NCBI GenBank assembly: GCA_033557685.1
Contig: JAWQRN010000144.1
Location: forward strand, 1-36,241
Direction: 5' to 3'
Length of the DNA stretch: 36,241 bases
DNA from: Sperchopsis tessellata
Lineage: Eukaryota > Arthropoda > Insecta > Coleoptera > Hydrophilidae
The number at the start of each line of letters is the position of its first letter. Positions within the stretch are counted from its first letter, which is position 1. The position numbers were made by a program, and so were the translations under genes. Of this stretch, positions 8,583 through 23,135 are shown one piece after another. A model generated the notes under the pieces. It searched no databases. It was not told the origin of the DNA and worked only from the letters and a program-made list of their open reading frames with translations.

Positions 8583-11500
8583 GTAATTTGTAATGTGTTA
8601 TCATTGGTTCACTATCAGCAAATAATTGCCTATTTTTAGGATTGGCCGTGAAGAGAGTTATTACAAGGAGATTGTTGAACACACTAATGGGTAAGCATAC
8701 AAATAAAATACAATACATGTCACTAACGCTCGAATGTCCAACTCACAGTCGTCTCGAGCTATTTTTAGACTCTTAAATCTTTAGATACATTCAGAATAGA
8801 TTTTATTTTAATTCACTTTTAATATTATAATGGTGAAGTATATATTGAACTAATAAAACTATTTACATTTATTTTGCTTCCCCCAAATACTAGGTCTCAC
8901 CGAACACTGGGTCAACTCAATCAATAATATTGTTTTAGATAATTTCAAAGTAGATGATATTTTTCGGAGAAAAGATTAATAACGAGATAGCGATGCAACT
9001 TTAATTAAAAAAAAATAATTGAAACCCATTAAATGGTTTGTTTTAAATATTATTTTGCATGAAAGATATTTTGAATTTGTCTATTTGTATGTAAAAATGT
9101 TTAATATTGTATTATTTTTGCGGGTTCACAAATATCAATTCAATAAGTTTAAAATGTATTTATTTTAATTTTTTAGTTTACATTAACACAATGATAAATT
9201 GTACAAATGTATTCTAATAGTCTGGAGGGATATTGACTTCGACTGCCATCCACTGGCCGGGTTCTTCATTTTATATGCGGGCAAAAGACGTACTCGACTC
9301 CGCGGGCACGTACGGGACTTTTCTGGTGGACTCTGCAGTAGTATCATAACCTTATGTTTGTAATTTGCATTTACAATACGCGCTATCAAAGAAAAAAATA
9401 ATGCACATTCGAAATCAATCGCACCTTAAAGTGTTTCAAAACTAACTCGCCAATGATTTAGCAATGAAAATACAGAAAAATTATTAAGCATATATGAAGA
9501 CTATAACCAAGGGAGGATGCCAATGAGCCATATGACTACCTACCAAAGTAAAGGGGAAACATATTTTCGAAAATTTGAAGAGTGAAGATACTGATGAAGG
9601 TCCGGTGAATGAAATTTCATAGCAAGCCGCGGTTGGTTTGAAAATTTTTATATTCGTCATAATCTGCATAGTATTAAAATTGAAGGTGAAGTACTGAGTG
9701 CCGATACCGATACAGCTCTAGTTTATCCAAACATTTTAATAACAATTATTGAAAGAGGTGGATACCTCCTTCAACAAATGTTTTATGAGGATGAAGCTGG
9801 CATTTATTTGAAGAGAATATCGGAAACAACTTATGTTAAGGTGTCCAAAGAATGAATAACTTTGCTCCTTGGTGGGAATGCTGTGGGGGATTTTAAGCTG
9901 AAACCACGTTTGGTATATGCTTCTCAAGAGCTTTGAATGGAATGAACAAGAAACAATTGTCTGTTATTTGGGGTACGAAAAAAACGACGATGAAAGTTTG
10001 TTTGACCAAAATATTCCTAGAAGACTGGTTTAAAGATTGCTTTTGCCCTGATGTGAAAAAATATTAGTAAGAGAAAAATTTAAGCAAACAGATCTTCCAT
10101 CAGATAATGTTCCAGGACATCCGGCTTACTTATCCGAACTATACGATGATGTAGAGATTGAATATCTACCTAAAAATACAGCGAATCTAACCCAGCCAAT
10201 GGATCAGGGTGCTTTAGCAACATTTAATGCATATTATTAACGAAGAACTTTTCGAAAACTTATAAATGAAACTGATGGTGAATTATCAATTTAACAGTTT
10301 TGGAAAAATTAAACATCAAATATGCTATGTGTGAAAAAAAATACAGCCATTGTGCGTTGCAGCTAACGATTATGAACTTGGCTTGGAGGATGTGGAAGAA
10401 CTTGATGTACTCGATATTTTAGATGCTGACAGAACCACTTTCTAACGAATAATTAGTAAGAAACCAAACATTTGATGAAGAATAAGAGACAGTCGTTTAG
10501 TGGGAGTTAACTTTGAGGGATTTATCGAGTCCATTTGTTCATTTCGAACAAGGAATAAACATATTGCTTGAGATCGACCTCGTCGAAGAACGCAACGTCA
10601 AAGTTTTTCGATGCATTAACTCGTCTAACTAACTACTGCAAACAATTATATAAAGAAAGGAAAAGTAAACCAAAACAACGAACGTTAGACCAATTTTTAA
10701 ACCAGACCTTTGGACAACACCAGATGATACTAACGCACTGATGTCCGATTCCTCATGTCCCTCATCAATTGATTGAAACAGATCGTTTGTTGTTGTATTT
10801 TAAGCTTTGTTATGTTAGTTTTACAAAATTATATTTTTGTTTTTATTCATATCTAATGTAAATGGTATTTCTTATATGAAATAAAAAATGCAGCTTCAAC
10901 CACAAACCGAGCAATTTTCTTATAACGAAAGAGAATTGAATACGTTTACCCTTATAAATGCGCGTTCTAAATAGGTTATATTATTTTTGTTTACTAGCAT
11001 GCTGAATAATCTCAAGAGAATATAACGACAATATTTCTACAACCCTAAAATAATTGTATCCACTTAGCCTAAATATTGTTCCGGCTGACCTTATACGAAA
11101 TATAGGGGCCTACGTGCAAACGGGCATGTACTTCCACAGCTGAAGACGACATAGCGACCATTGTCTCAGAGCTTAGAGAGACACCGTTAAACATATTGAG
11201 AAGGTAAAAGTTTATAACTTCTTTTAGAAAATGTATTTTCTATTTACGAATTTGCTACTTTAGTGCTACATGGGAATGATAAAATGATCGTAAAGCTCTC
11301 AAGGTTTTAGAGGACTGGTCGAGCTTCCAATATCCACATTCTGTTAATGTTTAATTATTCACATAAGTTCAACAATGAGTCTCATTGTATATTGAAATTA
11401 TAGCATATTACGTAGAATGTGTGACAGAATTTGTAAATCTGTCGGTAAATACAATTTTATAACTATTACATACATAATATTAGGTTTTAACTATAGCATT

Positions 11501-14500
11501 TTTAAAACAAAATTATGAAATCTGGAACAAAAATACAAACACATAATTTGTTACCTCAAATCTAGACAGAGCAATGAATAAGTTCTACTAGAAGTTCAGT
11601 CCTTTGCATTTTATAATGTAGCTTAGTGTACATCTTTGCAATTAAATCGCTGCCTTTAGGTGACGCTCACTAGTTTCATATGTAACCAAAACTAGATGAC
11701 AGATTTCATAAATAATTGTTATCTGAACATTAACATCTATATTATAATGCAGTGATGTCCAACCGGCAGCGTGCGGGCGCTCGGGTGCCTGCAAGCTCCT
11801 CGATGCTTCTATTTCTATATCTCTTATCCTCGCATGCGTATACGCCAGCATAGCTGTGATTAGTAAGCAGTGTTTCCATTTAAGCTACTTTCTCGATAAA
11901 TAAAGCGAAAGTATCAACTAAGAGATTAAAAAAACTTTGTTCCTAGAAAATATTTGACAATTTTAGCAAAATTCCTCTGCAGCTGTGTATTATATAGCAC
12001 AACACTGTACCTATTTATTGATATAACTTGACTTTTAACGGCCACCAGTGTTAAATTAGTATTTAATAATTTCAGCAAGATTTAAAACCTCGCTATTATA
12101 TTATTTTCTATAACGTCGAAGTATTATTAGAAAAACTCAAGTGAGTACTAGAAAGTGAGCTCACTGAAGAGAAAATTATCGTCCTTCAATTCGACGTGTG
12201 TAACAGAAGAAAAAAATAAATTAATATTAAAGATTTTCACATAAATATATATTCAAACTGCTCAAATGAAATTGTAAAGTGGCAACACCGCTAGTGATAG
12301 ACGCGTCCTAACCTAATATTTTGACCATTTTTGTTGGTGCGCTTGTCTGATAAAAAAGTGCTTATTGCGTGGGTGATTGTTTCGAATATACGACGCATTT
12401 TAGACGTTTAATTAATATTGTACAGTATTTTAATTTGTACTATTACCCGTTCAAAGTGAGTGACAGATGTGGATCATCTAAAAAACAAAAAACTTAACAT
12501 TTTTAAAAATAATGGGAAGATGAATTCTAGTTTGCTGATGTTAATGAAAAAGCAGTGTGCTTGTTATGTGATACTCCAGTATCTCAACCGAAAAAAATCA
12601 AATGTGGAACGACATCATAAAAGTGTACACAAGAACATTATTAATGAATATCCACCGAAAACGCGGTCATAAAAACTGAAGTCTTCGTTAACTTCACAGC
12701 AAACATTTTTTAAACAAACAAAAACAACAGGAAATCACACAGGAGCCTCTCTTAGAGCAAGTTATATACTCGCTCGCAAAAAAAATCTTTTTCGGACGGA
12801 GCTATTGTCAAAAAAATTGTGTTGGATGTTGCCAAATGCATATTTGCGGAATTTAAAAGTAACACAGAATTAATATCTTCCATTAAATATGTTCTACTAT
12901 CTCTGAATACTATAGCGAGGGGTATCGAGGATATATCGCTTAATATTGCAGTTCAGTTGAAAAGTGTACTTATTTTCACTTCAGTTTGACAAAAATACCG
13001 ATGTTAACGATGCTTAACATCTAGTGTTCATAAGAATGGTATTTTATGAATTTTCTGTAAAAAAGTCTTTGTTTTCTAATTTCACTTTGCACCAAAATAC
13101 CGGAGGTGTCGATATTTATAAAGCATTTAAAAAGTTTATTAGTATGCTAATGAGAAAACTTTCTGAAATTACCACAGATGGTGCTCCGTCAATGGTGGTG
13201 GTTAAAAATGTCGGTGTAATATCATTGTGTGACAATGATGACGATTTTCCAAAATTTAAAAGTTACCATTGTGAGCTTCATCAACAAAGTTTGTGTGGTA
13301 AAGTATTGAAATAATTCCATGCAATGAATATCGTTGTAAAAATTGTTAACTCGTTTCGTGGAAGACCATTACAACATCGATTATTTAGAAGTTTGCTTAA
13401 GGAATTAGAGACTGCAGTCCATGGAGATGTTATGTTTTATTCTGGAGTTAGGTGGCTAAGTCGAGAAAAAATTTTTTTTGATCTAATACCTGAAATAAAA
13501 ACCCCTCTGCTATCCAGAAACGAAACATATAATGAACTTGATGATACTGACTAGTTTTTTTAATAGATATGACAACACACTTAAATGAATAAAATTTAAC
13601 ATTTCAAGACAAAAACAAAGATATCTCAAGCATGGTGAGTGCCATAATCGCAACAGTCTCAAAAATAATTAGTGATAGTGGAATAAATTATACTTACCTG
13701 TCAAAAAGACACGTCGACCACCTGAGTTTTTTGAAAGATGAATTTAATATACGTTTTCTGGATTTAGTAGGAATCGAGCTGTATTACTTCATTAATGGAA
13801 ATGGAAAAGTTATGTTGGATGTTGCCAAATGTATATTTGAGGAATTTAAAAATAACACAGAAATAATATTTGCCATTAAAAATGTTTTACTATCTCAGAA
13901 TACCATAGCGAGGCGTGTCGACGGTATCGAATAATATTGCAGTTCATTGGAAAAATGGCACTGAAAAGTGGACGTATTTTTTACTTTAGTTTGATGAAAG
14001 TTCCGATGTTACTGACGATACTCAACTTCTAGAGTTCATAAGAATGGTTTTCGATGATGTTTCTGTAAAAGAGTCTGCTTTCTAATTTCACTTTGCACCG
14101 AAATATCAGGGGTGTCGATATTTAATTAGCATTTAAAAAGTTTATTAGTGAAGAACATAGCCAAAAGAAAACTTGCTGCACTTACCACCTCAGTCGATGG
14201 TGGGAAAAATGTCGGCATAATATCGTTGTGTGATAATGATGCGGATGTTCCAAAATTTAAAAATTACAATTGTGTGCTTCATCAACAACACTGCTTGGAG
14301 CTGCTATATGTTGTTCTGGAGTTAGGTGGCTAAGTTGTGAAAAAGAGTTAAATCGTTCTTTTGGTCTAATACTTGAAATAAAAACTTTTATGCTATCCAA
14401 AAACTAACATATAATGAATTCGGTGATACTGCATTGTTGATAGACCTAGCTTTTTTAACATATATTACAAACACTAAATTAAAGTGCCATAAATTCCTTT

Positions 14501-17500
14501 AAAAATTAGTTGGATCTTTGGATTTCATAACTTAATTTCCAATAATATCAATAGTTTCCATTTATAAGAAAAATAATTAGTGATAGTGGAATAATTACTC
14601 TTACCAGTCAAAAAGACACGTCGGCGACCTGAGGCGACTGAAAAATAAATTCAATAAACGTTTTCTGCATTTAGCAGGTATCGAGCCAGTATTACTGTTT
14701 GTAAGAAATCCATTTTTAATGTGTGAAGTGAGCAATTTAGCTTCATTAATGGGAAATTTTACATTTACATTCAAACCTGACACTTGTTAAATCTTAAACA
14801 AGGGCTGGATCTCTAGAAGTGCTTATTCAGTGACAAGAGTAACTGGAAACATCTACGACAGTTCTAAAGCCGTGAGGATATAAAAATAGCCTCATAGTAA
14901 AAATACTGATTTTGGAAATACGTCTCAAGAACCTTTATGTTGTGTCAATTATCCATCTAAAAGTACCATATTATAGCACCTCCAATTATCTTGATATATT
15001 CACCATACTATACATACAACAATATAATTGCACATTAGATAATTAATTGAAAGCAATAAAATTATACCAAACTAACAATTCTAGTTTAAAAAGCTAAAAT
15101 GCAATTAATTTTGTTCGTTGTAACATATATATTCTATATAGGGTAATTCTGAGAGATATGCTACACCATTTTTAAATTAATTTCTGTACTCATAATTTTC
15201 AAAATTTGAAGAATTTTAAGGGTTAACAAATAAACATATGTTTGATAACATAAACATAATATAAGGTTTATTTCTCAAAAAATATATAAGAAAAGAAACA
15301 GTTTCTTGCAACAGTACAGCTCAAATATTTAGGGAAAGATGCCTAAACATTTAGGGAGAGATTTCTTCACAAGTATTTCTTTTTGAGCAGAACTTTGGCA
15401 CACATCTCGCAAACATTGGCATATTTTGAACAACATTCACGCATCCACTGACTGCAGTGAATGTATTGTATCCAATCGTCCTGTTTCACCGTTTTGAGAT
15501 ATTCTTTTCCACATCCAATACAATAAGTAATTTGGTTAACTACGTATTCATCTTCTGTGAAATCATTTAATGAAACATCGTTCGAAGCATAATTTGATGT
15601 ACTTCTTGTTCTTGGTTTAGACTTTTGCTCTTTTTTCGTCATTTGTTTTCGAGTAGTTGTAGTTGCTTTTTGTTCGTTTGTTTGTTTATTTAACGTCGGC
15701 CTATTTCTGCTGCAATGGCTAATCACCGATGTCAGGGAATTTTGCCGCAACCAGTGTTCCAACTGGAATTGGGTTCTTTTACGTGCACGTGGTCTTCATT
15801 TTACCTCCAATACACGAGACCTACCGTTTTACTTACCTCCCGGAAGACGAGCACTACAAATACTTTTTCCTAATCACAAGCCAACCGTCTCTGGGACTCG
15901 AACCCGAGACCCCACGCTTAATAGCCTAGTACTTAGCCACTGAGCTACGAGACGGCTAGTTGCTTTTTGGAACGGTCCTGGTTTTCCTTTCTCTGTGGTA
16001 CAATTTTCTTAGACTTGTATGTGGTAGCCTTTGCTTATTTCGTTCTTGTACAGCGTTAATACTCTTCCGCTTAGCCAAATTTTTGGGGGACGTCAAAATT
16101 TCGGCTTCTTTTTTCCCCTTGTCTTACAGCAGTTGAAGTTTCTTAAACTGGCGTCACTTGATAAAGTGTTTTACCTGGTGTGATCAAATCATTTGTTGTC
16201 TCTGTAGGTGTGGGATAAGGTGTGCTATGGGTCGAGATTCTGATAGTGTGCATCTTGAGGTGTTTAATTTGCCAGAGTTACCTCATGCAATTGCTCCTCA
16301 TGTTGTTGTTGTTCTTGATCTTCTGGTTGATCAACTTGTTCCTGGCCTGCTGTAAGGACCTCGACGAGTGCATAATCTGGTATGGTTAATGGATTGTACG
16401 GGTATATTCCTGTACGAAATTACAGAATAACATTAATTATCTCTACCAGTAGCAGAAAATCTGGAAATCGCATTTTCAACTGTAGCTGATCTGCCCCATG
16501 CTTGCTTCAGTAAAGACCCATATGCCAAACGTGAAATTTTCCTGTCACTATGAGTTTTAATCCAATTATTTGATGAAGTATTATATGCAGATTTCAACGA
16601 TTTGAACACAGATCTATCAAGTGGCTGTAAGTAGTGCGTTGTATGAGGAGGTAAATACAGCAAAATTACATCATGGTCTTCTGCAAACTGCAAAGTATCC
16701 AAGTTTCCAGTACTCTTTCTAGGATATAAATGTTCCTTGAGCCACTTAAAAAAACTCAGAACTGATTTTGGGAGATATATACACCTGGGATCCTGGAGGC
16801 ATATCGTCCAGAAATTATTTTTTCAAATTATTTTCCTTGAATATGCACCCTGGAGGGAGGAATACTCCTTCTGCATTGCAGCATGTTATTACCGTTATAG
16901 TTTCTCCTCTCTTAGCAGCGGTCAGTGTTGTTACACCTTCGGAACCTTTTTGAGCAATGAGATTTCCAGGCTTGTTGTATAGGTTTGAAGGTTTATCATA
17001 CAATTCGTTTTCTTTCAGGATCCCAGTAGATCGAAATATTGTGTTACAGTTTCTCTGTTCATACCATCACTGCGATGTATTGAGAGTTCCTCAGCCTTTC
17101 TGATTACGATTTATAGATTTCTTCGTAAAAATGAACTCAGCCAATCGTAACTGGCTAAACCTTTTGCTCTATCAAATTTGTGTTTAATTTGTAGACGTTC
17201 AGCTAAACAAAAAGCTATTTCCCTCACATCATATCTCGTAGGAGAGAAACCATGTTTCTTTAGTTTTATAACATGCACAGCAATTTTTTGCTTTGCTTCC
17301 GCACCTAACACTGATGGAGGCCCCATTCTTGTTTTTACAGTATTGTTATTCGTAATCCGTCTCTTCAAGGTCCTCGGAGGTATGCCAAATCCTCGACAGG
17401 CTTCCATCAAAGTCATTCTATTTTCTCTAAAGTTTGTTACAACCAAAGTTAATTGATCTTGAGTCCAATTTCCTCGAGATTGACATTTTCTTCTATACAC

Positions 17501-20500
17501 AGTAGGCATATTCGTTTCTAAAACAAAAACGTTGTATCAAAAAACCTCAAATTCACTTGTAAGTAATAAGGCATCTCACCCGATAGTATATTGGGAATCT
17601 CTACCAAAATTTAGGGAGAGATACCGATTAAAATGTTTAAATTACGCGCTTAAATTATAGCGTGATACTGATATAAACATAACCTCTGACAACATATCTA
17701 GCCACGCAATGAAAATTTTGTCACCCAACAACTAAAATATGGTGCGAATAAAAAAGTTACTTACCGGTCTAAAATATTTTCATTTTAGTTCAAAACAATG
17801 ACCGCAAATAACTATACATACTTGGCCTCGTTTTGACAGTGTATTAAAGTAAATTAAGTTATTGTTCTTAATCTGAGATCGCCAAAATTTCCGTTTAATT
17901 TTGAATGCTGTCACTGTTTAAAATATATTGTTTATTAGTTGATTTTCACCTTAGATACGTATCTTCAGTTCATTGCAATATGCAGGGATACTTACTAAAA
18001 ATGGTAAATCAGCCAACCATTCAGTTATAGGTTTTGAGTCCTTGCAACACTTAATTTCAATTCTTCCGTATCTAGTTTCCAAAGAATTTAGAAACTCTTC
18101 AAATTGGCGGTGATTTAATCTATTTGATAATAGCCATGATGAAAAATAAATAATGAGTCAATTGAACTTGTTCATTCTTTTTTATATATATTGAGGGGAG
18201 CGGAAAGTAATATCGTTTCTCTATATTAAATTCAAACATATACATTTTTAACTTATTTTATTTTTAATCAATGATGTAATCACTCTCGTTATCAGCAACC
18301 TTTTGCCATCTAGTATGCAAATTTTCAATGCCGGATCGATAAAAATCAATTGGTTTTTGAGCAAAATATCTGGAGATGGCATTTTGGATATCTTCCAAAT
18401 TTTCAAATTCTTTGTCACATAAAAAGTGTTGTAGCGATCGGAATAAATGAAAATCCGATGGTGCAATGTTGGGCGAGTATGATGGGTGAGGCAGTACCTC
18501 TCAACCCAATTCATTAATTTTTTCCAGGGTCCGTCTTACGCAGTGCGGTCTTGCATTAACGTGTTGCAGAATAACGCCTTTTCTGTTGACAATCGCTGGA
18601 CATTTTTCAATTAAAGATTGATTTACTCAATCCAATTTTTCACAGTGAAGGTCTGCATTCACAGTTTGTCCAGGTTTCAGTATTTCAAAATGAACGATTC
18701 CGCGAATACTCCACCAAACTCACAAAAGCGCCTTTTTGGGATGTAAATCTGGCTTAGCAGTACTTCGTGGCGATTCATTCGGAGAGAGCCACAGCCTTTT
18801 GCGATTTGGGTTATCATAGAGGACCCATTTTTTATCTCCAGTGATCAAGTGATCAAAAAACGCTTCTGTAATATGCCGTTGACGTAATAAGTTGCATGTG
18901 ATGGATCGGTTAACCTTGTTTTCTTCAGACAGATTATGCGGGATCCAAACACCTGCTCTACATACTTTACCAATCGTCTGCAAATGTTCTTGGATGGTCG
19001 ACCAAGGTTGGTTAAGAGTGTTTGACAGGTCCTCTATTGTCTGACACGAATTTGTTTCCACTGCCGCCCTTAACACGTCATTGTCTTGTTGTCAAGTTGT
19101 TGGTCTTCCTGATTGATACAAGTTGGAAAGATTAAAATTACCGGATCTGAACTTAGACAACTACCGTTGCGAGTGGAAGAAATTTGGGGAGGCTTTTGTA
19201 CAACAGTAGATGAATAACTGCTGATTATGATAATAATGATGATAAATAGGGCTGGATATACAGCGTAAAATTACAAAGTAAAAAACTTGTTTTTATACCA
19301 GCGCTACTAGCACATGTACATATATTCGGATAAGCTTCGATTCCACCTGAGGGAGAATTTAGCCCAGCACAAGGATGGGATCATGTGCCAAGGTGCATAG
19401 GATATAGCTTTTAGAGTTCTGAAATACATGTTTAATATTTACGTTCTGATGATTATTTGTATTTATTTACCTATTTAATAACTTGTATATTCTTTTCATA
19501 GACTCTTTTGGCCTGGAGGTGCAACATATTTTAATGAAACGGGAGGATATGCAGATGCTGGAGAACATTTATACAAATTCGCATTGGAAAAGAATAATAA
19601 CGGAATCTATTACCCTGTTTGGGGCACATGTCTTGGGATGGAACTTCTTATTGGGCTGGCAGTGGGCAACAGGGAAATTCGACAAGGTTGTTCTGCCGTA
19701 AAAATCGCGTTGCCTTTGGAATTTAAACAAGGTAACTATTTTGTTCTCAACATAACAATATACCAATTTCTATTAAATATATTGTGTACATGTTTCAAAA
19801 GGTAGATATAACCTTAAGACATAATCACCACTAATCAAGGCCTTTACATTTTCTAAATAGTTTGAAGAAGTAGTAGTTTTTTACTTTAATTTACATTAAA
19901 TAATATTTATTTTATAATTTGTTATGTTTATTAAACAACGGTACATTTTTCACATTTCACCGATATCATATTAATTATGCCGAAAGCGGTGTGGTGATTC
20001 TGTTTTTCACTGTGTATAAGATCTCTCCTCGAAGAGCGTGTATGCTAAGTTTTTTTTTTCAAATCACAAGAAACCAACCATTTTGGTAGATTATTATAGC
20101 TTCCGTGGCTTACAATGTAGGAGAAGATTGGCAAAAAGTAGAAAACTATTTTTTCCTCCACTGACGGCCATACGTAACTACATCAACAGATTTGGCGTTG
20201 TTCTATAGATTGAAATTATAAACATAAGCATTCTAGCACGAACTGTAACTTTCAACTCATGCTTTTCTCTCGTAGACGACCTACACGAAACACTTAGTTC
20301 ATATGAGTGGAACCAAATAGGCTAAGCTGCTATGAGTCGGGAATAATAAAAATTATTCAAAAAAATATCATTGTCTGCAAGTTGCGACTATGGGTTACAG
20401 TAATGCTGCCAGGGCTGTCGGGAGAAGGCCCATGCCCTGAGAAAACAATAATTTCGGGCCCGATCGAATAAGAAAACTGTGTGTAGATAGAAATTGTTGT

Positions 20501-23043
20501 TTATTCGATTTTATAACATAATACTATGAAAATTGAACCATAGTGATAAAATATTAGGAAAATTTAAAATTCCACTCGTTTCATAAGGTTAATCTCGATA
20601 AACTATCATATTAGGTCACAAAGTCTAAAAATCATGTCTCAAATTTTGACAATCATTGAAAAATCACAAAGTTTGGCTGTCTCAGCCTCGACTGCTAATA
20701 GACCCAAAGTCGAAAGTCGATTTTGACTCATAGTTGACAGTTACACATTTTTAGCCCGAAATGGTCATTGAACCACAGTCACTGATATTGTACAAAAGAA
20801 CTATATAGCAACAACAATTTTGAGAAATAGTGTTTCAAAATGCAGTTGATTTATGTTATTGGGTAACTGTGTAGGTTCCTATATATTTGCATCATATATC
20901 GATTTCACATGTACTATTTTTTTCAAAAAACTGTACGCTAATATCATCTTCATATTTGTTTTGTAGTTCTTCTTACATGCATTTGGATGATGTTCAGGAC
21001 CCAGCGCACTGTAATATAATTGTTCCGTTTTCCCGCTGTGATAGCCTTTTGGCAAGTAAACTCGTTTTTTTACATTCTTGTTGTTGTTTTTCGTGTTTTT
21101 TTGATAGTTTTTTCGTATCATGACATCATTGCACCAATTCAAATTTTATTAATTTATCGGTTTCTAAAACTATTTCCGTCTGCGCACAGCTACCTCTTTC
21201 ACCCTTCTATCTTATATCTGTCGCTACTCCTACTACTGATAATCGCTTTGATTTCCAGGTTGTCTCTTCATCGGTCAAGAACCAAAAATATTTGAATTTT
21301 GACTCTAATGCTAACCATATTTTTTCCAGACAGGCCATCATTGTTCATAACTTTCATCTTAGAGTCCTCAATTCATCTAAAGTTTACTTTCCTGAAGTTG
21401 AGCCCTAATTATTGGAATTTGGTCTTAAATTTTTAAATTCAATTTTAATACAGCGAAGACTATCGAATATGCTATTGGTAAATTTTCCCCTCCGAATCTC
21501 GACAGTTATATGCATGTCTGTAGTAAAATCTTGAAATCTGATTTTTCCTCTTATAAATCTTCGCTGCTTGAGGTGGTATCGTCTTTGAGTGAACTTATCA
21601 GGGCTCATGATCTGCTTTTTATCAGAAAAAATCAAGGTTCCTGCGTAGCCTTCTTATGCTAATATAATTATGTACTGAAGGTGGAGCAATTCTTGAGGGA
21701 AAACAAATTACTCTCATATAATCCTGTCCAGATTCATATTTAACAGTTACATATCTTCTCGTCGTACTCTTACAGCTCGTTATAAAAGCACACCTTTCTT
21801 GCCCCAATGTAAGGTTATATGGCCTTCTAAAAATTCATAAGGATACCTGTTGTGTCTTACAAAGGCTTTTTTGCTCACATACTTACTCTATTCCAGGATA
21901 TAAGACTCAAGGATATCCTAAAATTCACTCGTACTTTCTATATTAGAAACACTACTGAGTTTGCTAAAAAGCTTGTCTTCTGTAATTTTAAGGTCGATGA
22001 TAGTCTCCTTTGATGTAAGTAGTCTTTTCAAGTATGTACAAGCGTTAGGTTGCACTTATCTCGTTGGTGATTTCCTGTCTAGATGTGATGTATCCGACGG
22101 AGGTTGTTTGTAAAATATACAGATTACACGTCGCTTTAAACCAAAATCACTCTAGGAACCATAAACTTGCTTTCTTGAATTCTTTTTTTCTTTGTTTGTT
22201 CTCCATCCCCTTGTCACTCGGTTCTTTCCATCTAGAGTTTGGTACTATTTTGCAGGTTGCTCGTGTAAGATAGAAAATTGAAAAGTTTTTCAATATCTTT
22301 GTTATCCAATTCCCCAGCCCTCTCCTAACTCTTACATTTCCGTCCCCTTCCATGGATCCGTTTCCTACAATATCGCAAAAAACTTACAGCAATTCATGAC
22401 GATGCTTAGATCATCTTTTGCCCTGGTAGGATTTTACACAACATGCTGCAGATGAACAAATATTAGTTTAAACACAAAACCAAAAATGGGGCGAAGCTCT
22501 TGCTCTGTGAGTATGGAGCGGAGTATATTGGGCAGACTGGACGTTCCTTTAACACACGGTATAAGGAGCACATTCGAAGCATTCAATTCGTCACCGATGA
22601 CTCTAGATTCGTCACTCATGTGGTATCATGCAGTCATGAACCCAATCCTAATAACTCTATAATCCTTCACTGATATCCCAAGGGTAAGCAATTGGAAATT
22701 TATGTCAGCAACCGAACCGATCCTATTCTTAACCTTAATGAATCCCACAATTTCACCTCCAATCCCTTATTTAAAATTATTCCCAACAGGCAAATTCTTC
22801 ATCCAGAATTTGGTAGGACTGGTGCACTGGTTAGTTTGTGCTATTGCCTTCACTAGCTAATAAGGTAGGATTGCAGTTCTAATTAATTGTCGCAAGTAAT
22901 TGTGTTTTAGCCTAAGAATGACATAGTATGGTCGAAACCGTTCGCGATATAATTCTATATATTAGAAAGATCTGTGGAATGACAATACTTTTCTTTTATT
23001 TTTTCAGTTGCAAACCATTGTCATCAAGAGGCATTCAAATGAT

Positions 23044-23077
<34 letters not shown>

Positions 23078-23093
23078 CATATATATATATATT

Positions 23094-23135
<42 letters not shown>

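Noticed and set aside
8467..8718. 83-codon minus-strand frame
   Set aside because: It is a shadow lying across GGH exons 1 and 2.
9183..9389. 68-codon minus-strand frame in the GC-richer part of intron 2
   Set aside because: No family recognised and no splice or promoter context; more likely repeat DNA.
15729..15929. 66-codon plus-strand frame ending SLGLEPETPRLIA
   Set aside because: It is the reverse complement of the SINE; the apparent motif is the tRNA-like B-box region.
15885..15955. A tRNA gene on the minus strand
   Set aside because: The acceptor-like pairing and A and B boxes are there, but the anticodon and T arms pair poorly, and it is followed by a SINE body and flanked by a target-site duplication.
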